NCBI GenBank assembly: GCA_946479225.1
Contig: CAMLFI010000109.1
Span: forward strand, 1-7,704
Length of the DNA stretch: 7,704 bases
Origin: an uncultured Mucilaginibacter sp.
Lineage (GTDB): Bacteria; Bacteroidota; Bacteroidia; Sphingobacteriales; Sphingobacteriaceae
Reading direction: 5' to 3'
The notes beneath the pieces are model-generated. The model did not search any database, had not been told where the DNA came from, and worked only from the letters and a program-made list of their open reading frames with translations. The translations under genes were made by a program, and so were the position numbers. Of the stretch, positions 1 to 5,235 are shown in pieces. Every line of letters begins with the position of its first letter. The first letter of the stretch is position 1.

Positions 1-1272
1 GTGCGCGGCTTGCGAAAAGTTGCTGATATCTTTCTCAGTAAGTGCCTGGCGTGCAAACGGTTTAGGCAATACCGGTATAGGTTGGGTTGGAGATGTGATC
101 TCGCCCGGAATATCAGATTTTGGTACAGGTGTTTCTTTAATAGGGAACAGCGATTTACCGGTTACCCGATCTAACACATAAGTAAATCCGCTTTTGCTCA
201 ATTGTACAACAGCATCTCTTTTTACGCCATTTTTAGTGATGGTAACTAAATTTGGTGGCGAAGAAAGATCCCAATCCCAAAGGTCGTGGTGAATAGTTTG
301 AAAATGCCAGATGTGTTTACCTGTTTTGGCATCTAATGCTACTACGCAATCAGCAAACAAGTTGTTACCCGGGCGATCAACACCATAAAAATCATACGAT
401 GTACCACCGGTAGCTATAAATACCATACCGCGTTTTTTATCAACGCTCAGGCCGGCCCAGTCATTTGCACCACCAAATTCTTTCCAGGCATTTTTAGGCC
501 AGGTGTTGTAACCCAACTCGCCTGGTAGGGGGATGGTGTGAAAGGTCCAGGTAAGTTTGCCTGTAATTACATTAAATGCCCGTATATACCCGGGTGCAGC
601 ACCATAGCTTTCGTCAACCCTTGCACCCATTATAATAAGGTCGCCATAAACTGCGCCAGGCGATGACGATCCGGCGGACCGTATCGTTTTAGGATCATCG
701 CGCAAACCCACGCGCAGATCTACTTTGCCGCCGTCGCCAAAGGTTTGTATTACTTCGCCGGTTGTAGCATTGATGGCGACAAGAAAAGAACCTATCGCCG
801 CTAAAATGCGTTTATCGCTTCCTTTTTCCCAATAAGTTACGCCCCTGGTAACACTGCCGCCATAAGCGCCGCTTGTCGGATCGAACTCCCAAACCTGCTC
901 ACCTGTTGATGAGTTAACAGCGTAAATTTTATTGCGGGCAAGCACTGAGTACATTACACCATCAACAATAATAGGGTTGGATTGGCTGCCGCCCCCGCCA
1001 AAACCCCTTACAGGGGCAGCACCGGCGGCTGCAGGTGCAGGTGCCGGACCAAATTGCCAGGCTACCTCTAAGTTTTGAACATTGTCTTTGTTTATTTGCG
1101 TTAGCGGCGAATAAGCATTGGTTTCAGAGTTGCCTCTGTACGCGCCCCATAAACGGTCATCATTAATGGCAACATATGCCGAATAAGATGCTGCAATAAG
1201 TATTAAAGCTGCAATTTGATAGCTTCGCTTTTGCTTTAACGAGGATAGAAAATTTTTAAAAGAAAGATTCAT
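1..1272 (-). CDS. PQQ-dependent quinoprotein dehydrogenase (membrane glucose/alcohol dehydrogenase-like), 3' end outside the window
   Basis: Reading the minus strand from the ATG at 1272-1270 gives 424 residues with no stop before the window edge, so this is the N-terminal part of a longer protein. A hydrophobic segment at about residues 18-36 is a signal anchor or signal peptide that places the enzyme in the periplasm. It is followed by the typical quinoprotein opening (W42, YRG, then YSPL.QIN..NV..L..AW at 54-72). Propeller-blade motifs of the type TG-x-x-W-x-F recur (TGEQVWEF 123, TGKLTWTF 237, TGKHIWHF 317). HHDLWDWD (328-335) and K360 in SKSGFTYVLDR match the conserved active-site segments of membrane glucose dehydrogenases by position. 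Only one Cys (C309) is visible, so the adjacent-Cys ring of methanol dehydrogenases is absent here. Known for the family: PQQ-linked oxidation of sugars or alcohols, with electrons passed to the respiratory chain. The exact substrate cannot be told. An Ala/Pro/Gly-rich stretch at 75-95 interrupts the first blade region. Confidence 0.93.
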   Translation of the reverse strand, partial: MNLSFKNFLSSLKQKRSYQIAALILIAASYSAYVAINDDRLWGAYRGNSETNAYSPLTQINKDNVQNLEVAWQFGPAPAPAAAGAAPVRGFGGGGSQSNPIIVDGVMYSVLARNKIYAVNSSTGEQVWEFDPTSGAYGGSVTRGVTYWEKGSDKRILAAIGSFLVAINATTGEVIQTFGDGGKVDLRVGLRDDPKTIRSAGSSSPGAVYGDLIIMGARVDESYGAAPGYIRAFNVITGKLTWTFHTIPLPGELGYNTWPKNAWKEFGGANDWAGLSVDKKRGMVFIATGGTSYDFYGVDRPGNNLFADCVVALDAKTGKHIWHFQTIHHDLWDWDLSSPPNLVTITKNGVKRDAVVQLSKSGFTYVLDRVTGKSLFPIKETPVPKSDIPGEITSPTQPIPVLPKPFARQALTEKDISNFSQAAH

Positions 1273-1432
1273 TTTATGTTAATAATTGGGTTTTAATCGG
1301 GTTTTTCGGTTTATTAGTTACTCTTCATATTTGAGCACGCTATTATAAGGCTTTTCTGTTAATTGTTTTGTAAAATATGTAATGCATAAGCAGGTAATTT
1401 GCCTTCATCGTATTACGACTTTGCGGCCTGCG

Positions 1433-1446
1433 AACACATATGTGTT
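1433..1446. promoter_or_regulatory. Perfect 14-bp palindrome in the divergent intergenic region
   Basis: AACACATATGTGTT is a perfect two-fold symmetric sequence lying 66 bp before the start of the 71-aa gene and about 160 bp before the divergent dehydrogenase gene. Such a site could bind a dimeric regulator. It lies just upstream of the block shared with the second paralogue, but that paralogue has no copy of the palindrome. The regulatory role is inference from symmetry and position only. The rest of 1273-1511 is AT-rich and shows no gene; no convincing Bacteroidota TAnnTTTG promoter was found there. Confidence 0.35.
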
Positions 1447-1455
1447 TAATCTCCG

Positions 1456-1502
1456 CGAAAACAAAACCGACCCGGTACTTGTTATACTCTACCAAATAAA
1501 TT
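1456..1502 (+). promoter_or_regulatory. Conserved upstream block, copy 1 (probable promoter of the 71-aa gene)
   Basis: Three boxes recur in the same order before both paralogous genes: CGAAAACAAA (1456-1465), TTGTTAT (1479-1485) and TACCAAATAAATT (1490-1502). The first two boxes are separated by exactly 13 nt in both copies, while the spacer sequence between them differs. Conserved boxes with diverged spacers suggest selection on promoter or regulator contacts rather than only recent duplication. The boxes do not match the standard Bacteroidota -33 TTTG / -7 TAnnTTTG pattern well, so an alternative sigma factor or an activator is possible. That last point is inference. Confidence 0.5.
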
Positions 1503-1511
1503 TCTAAAATT

Positions 1512-1727
1512 ATGGAAAGTAATAAAATGAAGACCGACGACAAGAACCAACGTTCGGCGTCGCACGAAAAAAAAAGTCAACCAACAAGAAATAACAGCCG
1601 CAGCCAACAGGAACAACAGTCAAGCAATAACAGGAAACATGGCGGTAGCCAGGAAGAAAGCGGCGATAAATACCTGAGTAACGGCTACCTGGATGATAAA
1701 GATCGCTATGATGATTCGGAGTTGTAA
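1512..1727 (+). CDS. Small hydrophilic, probably disordered protein (71 aa), paralogue of the next gene
   Basis: I do not recognise a named family. The protein has no hydrophobic segment, signal peptide or Cys. It is rich in Ser, Asn, Gln, Lys, Asp and Glu, and by hand count has 13 Lys/Arg against 14 Asp/Glu, so it is nearly neutral. The N-terminus (ME.N then DDKNQRSAS, residues 9-17) matches the downstream protein (DDQNQRSGS, 9-17). The SQQEQQS motif (31-37) occurs once here, and four related copies occur in the paralogue. Both proteins end in an acidic tail containing LDD. The start at 1512 is chosen because it aligns with the paralogue's start relative to the shared upstream block; M6 is a weaker alternative. 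A gene-specific hairpin terminator follows. That it is a real gene is supported by the paralogy and by the conserved flanks. A stress or desiccation hydrophilin-like role is possible but unproven. Confidence 0.78.
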   Translation: MESNKMKTDDKNQRSASHEKKSQPTRNNSRSQQEQQSSNNRKHGGSQEESGDKYLSNGYLDDKDRYDDSEL

Positions 1728-1745
1728 AATATTATCGCCTTAATT

Positions 1746-1786
1746 ATCAAAGCCACCCTGATAGACCGGGGTGGCTTTGATGTTTT
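1746..1786 (+). terminator. Rho-independent-type terminator after the 71-aa gene
   Basis: Perfect 13-bp inverted arms ATCAAAGCCACCC (1746-1758) and GGGTGGCTTTGAT (1769-1781) enclose a 10-nt loop, with a TTTT run at 1783-1786. It begins 18 nt after the stop codon. The core AAAGCCAC...GGGGTGGCTTT recurs after the second paralogue. Confidence 0.85.
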
Positions 1787-1807
1787 ATGAAATATTTTTA
1801 ATTAACA

Positions 1808-1855
1808 CGAAAACAAACTTTCTGGCGCCCTTGTTATCCATATACCAAATAAATT
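1808..1855 (+). promoter_or_regulatory. Conserved upstream block, copy 2 (probable promoter of the 184-aa gene)
   Basis: CGAAAACAAA (1808-1817), TTGTTAT (1831-1837) and TACCAAATAAATT (1843-1855) repeat the boxes before the first paralogue. The spacing is the same between boxes one and two, and one nucleotide longer between boxes two and three. The last box ends 9 nt before the ATG. Since a terminator closes the upstream gene at 1786, this block is the likely independent promoter of the second gene. Confidence 0.5.
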
Positions 1856-1864
1856 ATCTACGTT

Positions 1865-2419
1865 ATGGAAAACAACACATGGAACAGTGATGATCAGAAC
1901 CAACGTTCTGGCTCACAAGATCAAAACAACCAACAAGGTAATCAACAAGACTGGAACCGCAGCGGAAACCAGGAACAGCAATCAAATGCAGGTTTGCAAG
2001 GGGAAGGTAGCAGCGGAGATCAGCAAGGTCAGCCTGACAGGAACCAGGATCCAACCCGTGGTAGCCAGCAAGAACAGCAACAAGGTAACGCCGATCCCGG
2101 TAACCCAAGCAGCGGCTCGCAAGGCCAGTTTAACAGCAACAATCCTAATTTAGAACGTGGCCAGCAACAAGGCAGTAACCAGGAACAACAATCAAATTTT
2201 GATCAGGGCAATTCGGGTAGCCAGCAAGGCCAGCAAAACTGGAATTCGGGTCAAAGTGGACAGCAAAGTGACAGCGGCAACCGGCAGGAACAACAAGCCG
2301 GCGATCAGGGAGGCTATCAAGATCAGGATTCCTTCAATTCAGGTTCGCAAAGCGACAATATGCGTTCAGACAGCGATGACATGAACAGCGACGACCTTGA
2401 TGACGATACCGAGATCTAA
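1865..2419 (+). CDS. Gln/Asn-rich, lysine-free low-complexity acidic protein (184 aa)
   Basis: No recognised domain. The composition is extreme: by hand count about 44 Gln and 26 Asn (near 38% Q+N), many Gly and Ser, and no Lys, Cys, His or Val. There are about 30 Asp/Glu against 7 Arg. The chain is almost certainly disordered and resembles prion-like or hydrophilin-type sequences. A QEQQ core recurs at residues 36-39, 69-72, 106-109 and 141-144, a period of about 33-37 residues, usually preceded by G-N or G-S. Three Trp (6, 30, 126) are spread along the chain. The C-terminus is an Asp-rich tail (about 164-184). There is no signal peptide or membrane segment, so cytoplasmic location is likely. 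Start, N-terminal motif and acidic end align with the 71-aa paralogue. Overlapping reading frames on both strands within this gene are by-products of the CAA/CAG/AAC-rich repeats. Function unknown; a stress-protective or condensate-forming role is speculation. Confidence 0.82.
   Translation: MENNTWNSDDQNQRSGSQDQNNQQGNQQDWNRSGNQEQQSNAGLQGEGSSGDQQGQPDRNQDPTRGSQQEQQQGNADPGNPSSGSQGQFNSNNPNLERGQQQGSNQEQQSNFDQGNSGSQQGQQNWNSGQSGQQSDSGNRQEQQAGDQGGYQDQDSFNSGSQSDNMRSDSDDMNSDDLDDDTEI
1967..2296 (+). repeat. Imperfect internal repeats coding for four QEQQ units
   Basis: The DNA for the four QEQQ cores starts at about 1970, 2069, 2180 and 2285, spaced 99, 111 and 105 nt. The first and third units are nearly identical over 21 nt (1967-1987 and 2177-2197, one mismatch), lying 210 nt apart. 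The period is a multiple of three, so copy-number change would keep the frame. The single copy in the 71-aa paralogue suggests that the longer gene grew by internal duplication; that is inference. Confidence 0.6.
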
Positions 2420-2440
2420 GCACCATTAGTTTTAAATCCG

Positions 2441-2472
2441 ATAAAGCCACTCTGTAACCGGGGTGGCTTTAT
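2441..2472 (+). terminator. Hairpin terminator after the 184-aa gene
   Basis: Arms 2441-2453 and 2460-2472 pair over 13 positions, two of them G-T type, with a 6-nt loop. The core AAAGCCAC...ACCGGGGTGGCTTT is nearly the same as in the terminator after the first paralogue. Only a weak T tract follows, so termination may be less efficient. Confidence 0.7.
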
Positions 2473-2534
2473 TAGGTATTAACTCCGGCTTAATTACGTC
2501 AATATTTATAGTTTTTGCTTATCCCCTTTCTAAT

Positions 2535-2549
2535 TGTAACTTAGTTACA
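2535..2549 (+). promoter_or_regulatory. Short inverted repeat abutting the start codon of the GH88/GH105 gene
   Basis: TGTAAC-TTA-GTTACA has 6-nt arms and a 3-nt centre, and ends on the A of the ATG. It could be an operator or a small mRNA hairpin at the start site. Upstream, TATAGTTTTTG (2507-2517) is close to the Bacteroidota -7 element TAnnTTTG but carries one extra base, and no good -33 TTG was found. Both interpretations are weak. Confidence 0.3.
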
Positions 2550-4489
2550 TGAGGAGAAATTTCTGGTTAATAATTACTGCTTTTGGGGGATTGATACGTT
2601 TTGACGCGGCTGCACAGGCTGACACCGCTCGTTACGGGAAGCGCATGGCGGCTACGGTAATGACGCTGTGGAAGGATTCGCTCGTGTTTGACCGCAACAG
2701 GAACGCTGTTTGGAGTTATGATCAGGGTGTTATTTACAACGGGCTTACAGGCCTGTGGAAGCAAACCGGCAACGGCGACTACTTTAAATACATAAAGGCC
2801 CGTATAGATAAATATATCTCAGCGGATGGCTCATCCATCCGCACCTACAAAAAGGACGATTATAACCTGGATAACATAAAAAATGGCGATGCTTTGTTGA
2901 TGCTTTACAGGGTAACCGGCGAAGAAAAGTATTGGAAAGCAGCATCGTTGTTGTATAATCAGTTGAAGAGTCATCCACGTACGCAGGAAGGCGGTTTCTG
3001 GCATAAAAAGGTGTATCCGCATCAAATGTGGCTGGATGGTTTATACATGGCTGAGCCGTTTTACGCTACTTACGCAGAGATGAGCCACAATGCCGCCGAC
3101 TTTACAGACGTTGCTAATCAGTTTATCTTTATTGAAAAACACACCCGCGACGCTGTCACAGACTTGCTTTACCACGGGTGGGACGAATCAAAAGAGCAAC
3201 GTTGGGCCAACAAGCAAACGGGGAACTCGCCAAACTTTTGGGCGAGAGCAATGGGTTGGTACGGCATGGCCCTGGTTGATGCGCTGGAGCACTTTGCAGA
3301 TAACGACCCAAACAAAAAACAACTTGTAGCCATACTTGACCGTTACGCCGCCGCTGTTGTAAAGGCGCAAGATGCAAAAAATGGCCTTTGGTGGGATGTA
3401 ATGAACTTCCCGGGGCGCAAAGGTAATTATTACGAAGCATCTGCGGCCTGCATGTTTACCTATACGCTCGCCAAGGCTGTGCGATCGGGGTATTTACCCC
3501 ACTCCTACGCCGCCCCTGCGTTAAAGGCTTATAAAGGTATTTGTAAAGAGTTTTTAGCTACTGATGCAAACGGATTACAAACGCTTAAGGGAACTGTAAG
3601 TGTAAGCGGATTAGGCGGCAACCCCTATCGCGACGGTAGCTTTGAATATTATATTGGCGAAAAGGTGGTGGATAATGACCTGAAAGGCGTTGGCGCTTTT
3701 ATACAAATGTGCAATGAGATAGACCTGTTAAAGGCGATACCTGCCGGTAAGCCTGTTAATGTTTTGCTGGATGGATATTTTAACCATGAAACCCGCAAAA
3801 ACCCAATTACCGGCGATACAGAGCAATATCATTATGTATGGAGCGAGGAAGATAACAACGGCTTTTCTGTTTTGAAAACTATCCTGACGGGTTTAGGCGC
3901 TTCAACCCGGTTCACTGCCCTGCCGCCGGATAACAATACGCTCCGCAACGCGGATATATATGTTATTGTTGATCCGGATACTGAAAAGGAAAGCCCCGTT
4001 CCTAACTATATCCGGGATGCGCACATAAAAAGTATTTATAACTGGGTACAAAAGGGCGGTGTTTTGCTACTATTAGGTAATGATAAAGACAACGCGGAGT
4101 TTGAGCATTTTAACCAATTGGCGGATAAATTCGGCATAATGTTTAACAATGATTCGCGCAACCGGGTAATGGGCTTGCAGTTTGAAATGGGAACGTTGAA
4201 TGTGCCGGCCAAACATACCATCTTCCCTCATGTAAAACAGATCTACATAAAAGAGCTGGCAACATTAAGTATTAAACCTCCTGCGCGGTCTACGTTTACA
4301 GATAAGGGGGACGTAATAATGGCAGTTGCAAAAGTGGGCAAGGGTACGGTGTTTGCTCTCGGCGATCCGTGGTTATACAATGAATATGTTGATGGGCGTA
4401 AATTACCGGCTAACCTGCAAAATTATACTGCTGCGCAGGATTTGATGAGGTGGTTGATCCGCAACAGCAAGTCAGCTAAGAGGAACTAG
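2549..4489 (+). CDS. Secreted GH88/GH105-family unsaturated rhamnogalacturonyl/glucuronyl hydrolase with extra C-terminal domain
   Basis: The 646-aa protein starts with Arg-Arg plus a hydrophobic stretch (FWLIITAFGGLI, 5-16) and a likely signal-peptidase site after AAAQA (about 24), so export is expected. Residues about 28-395 form an (alpha/alpha)6-barrel hydrolase of the YteR type. WSYDQGVIYNG (55-65), DNIKNGDALLMLY (108-120), MWLDGLYMAEPF (160-171, with D163 at the catalytic-Asp position of the family), NFWARAMGWYGMALVDAL (229-246) and LWWDVM (280-285) are characteristic. Known role: hydration of the C4-C5 double bond that polysaccharide lyases leave on uronic acids, releasing an unsaturated uronate from pectin-type oligosaccharides. 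Family members of this type are usually about 370 aa. Here about 245 further residues (400-640) include GGVLLLLGNDKDN (503-515) and GKGTVFALGDPWLYN (598-611), resembling a DUF4350/glutamine-amidotransferase-like fold of unclear role. The neighbours are not polysaccharide-utilisation genes. The start is fixed by the signal peptide. Confidence 0.92.
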   Translation: MRRNFWLIITAFGGLIRFDAAAQADTARYGKRMAATVMTLWKDSLVFDRNRNAVWSYDQGVIYNGLTGLWKQTGNGDYFKYIKARIDKYISADGSSIRTYKKDDYNLDNIKNGDALLMLYRVTGEEKYWKAASLLYNQLKSHPRTQEGGFWHKKVYPHQMWLDGLYMAEPFYATYAEMSHNAADFTDVANQFIFIEKHTRDAVTDLLYHGWDESKEQRWANKQTGNSPNFWARAMGWYGMALVDALEHFADNDPNKKQLVAILDRYAAAVVKAQDAKNGLWWDVMNFPGRKGNYYEASAACMFTYTLAKAVRSGYLPHSYAAPALKAYKGICKEFLATDANGLQTLKGTVSVSGLGGNPYRDGSFEYYIGEKVVDNDLKGVGAFIQMCNEIDLLKAIPAGKPVNVLLDGYFNHETRKNPITGDTEQYHYVWSEEDNNGFSVLKTILTGLGASTRFTALPPDNNTLRNADIYVIVDPDTEKESPVPNYIRDAHIKSIYNWVQKGGVLLLLGNDKDNAEFEHFNQLADKFGIMFNNDSRNRVMGLQFEMGTLNVPAKHTIFPHVKQIYIKELATLSIKPPARSTFTDKGDVIMAVAKVGKGTVFALGDPWLYNEYVDGRKLPANLQNYTAAQDLMRWLIRNSKSAKRN

Positions 4490-4502
4490 TAGATGGTTAT
4501 AC

Positions 4503-4559
4503 GGCCCACGGGCCATGTTTTCAAATTAAACAATATCAATACCAGCTCTGGCCGGAGCT
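4503..4559 (+). other. Two short GC-rich inverted repeats in the gap after the hydrolase gene
   Basis: GGCC-CACG-GGCC (4503-4514) is followed by ATGTTTTC, and AGCTCTGGCCGGAGCT (4544-4559) is a near-palindrome. The first might act as a weak terminator for the hydrolase gene. The second has no T tract and could be a regulatory site for the DUF4112 gene. Neither is strong enough to call firmly. The rest of the gap holds no gene. Confidence 0.25.
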
Positions 4560-4614
4560 TACGGCCTAAAAGTTTACAAAACAAATCCCTGTGCTTTTCA
4601 TTCCTCTAATAGCG

Positions 4615-5094
4615 ATGAAACAATTACCAAAAAACACAGCACTTACAGGGCAGTTAAAATGGGTTGAGCGGATAGCTTCCGTTATGGACGACAAATTCCG
4701 CTTCCCCGGTACAAATTTTCGCTTTGGGCTCGATCCTGTCCTGAACTTCATCCCCATTGCTGGAGATTTTTCAGGCTTTATCGTAGCAGCAGCGCTACTT
4801 TATGTAATTGCAAAGAACGGTGGTGTGAGTCGCAAGGTGCTTGTTTTAATGGCTGTTAACATTTGCGTGGATGGGCTTCTTGGCGCAATCCCTCTCATCG
4901 GGCAGATCTCCGACTTCTATTTTAAAGCGAATACCCGCAACATTAAGCTGCTAAAAGAGCATTACCAGGAAGGCAAGCACCAAGGCAGCGGTAAAGGTAT
5001 TATTGCCTTAATATTAATAATACTGGTAATTTTCCTTGCGTCAACTATCTATGTGTCTTACATATTTCTCCAATGGTTATTTGGGCTTTTTTGA
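4615..5094 (+). CDS. DUF4112 family membrane protein
   Basis: The protein starting MKQLPKNTALTGQ has 159 residues from the ATG at 4615. A GTG at 4591 would add eight hydrophobic residues in frame. The ATG is preferred because homologues commonly begin with a short polar MK-type N-terminus; neither start has a clear Shine-Dalgarno. The segment W-VERIASVMDD-K-RFPGT followed by RFGLDPVLNFIPIAGD is the hallmark of DUF4112. Counting from this start, hydrophobic segments lie at about residues 42-66, 74-98 and 127-157. The second contains a repeat of the P-I-x-G-x-x-x-D-F pattern (IPLIGQISDFYFKAN). The family is widespread and has no established biochemical role. The plus-strand neighbours are 125 bp away upstream and 141 bp away downstream, so operon membership is uncertain. 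Confidence 0.88.
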   Translation: MKQLPKNTALTGQLKWVERIASVMDDKFRFPGTNFRFGLDPVLNFIPIAGDFSGFIVAAALLYVIAKNGGVSRKVLVLMAVNICVDGLLGAIPLIGQISDFYFKANTRNIKLLKEHYQEGKHQGSGKGIIALILIILVIFLASTIYVSYIFLQWLFGLF

Positions 5095-5235
5095 TAGCCT
5101 AATAATTCCCGGCATACTAAACCATGGCAGCAAAGCCGGCTCTAATACTTATCGTTCAAAAAAACTATTTTCGTGGAGTGGGGTTTTGAGATGGTTACAT
5201 TTATAGCAACACAGCTTTAGCGTTAACAAAACTAA

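Noticed and set aside
1343..1543. Minus-strand open frame of 66 codons with a hydrophobic start
   Set aside because: It covers the conserved upstream block and the first codons of the plus-strand 71-aa gene. Its hydrophobic start is the antisense of those AT-rich bases, and no family resemblance was seen.
1863..2384. Several other open frames on both strands within the Q/N-rich gene
   Set aside because: CAA/CAG/AAC-rich repeats rarely form stops in other frames. These frames give Lys/Thr/Ile-rich or otherwise unstructured translations, while the main frame has the paralogue, the promoter block and the terminator.
1865..2419. Possibility that the repetitive region is a CRISPR array or non-coding tandem repeat
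   Set aside because: The repeats are imperfect, in frame, without regular spacers, and encode a continuous protein with a paralogue next door.
5109..5139. CCGGC...GCCGG inverted repeat between the DUF4112 and kinase genes as a terminator
   Set aside because: The arms are only 5 nt with a 21-nt loop and no T run follows, so it is likely chance.
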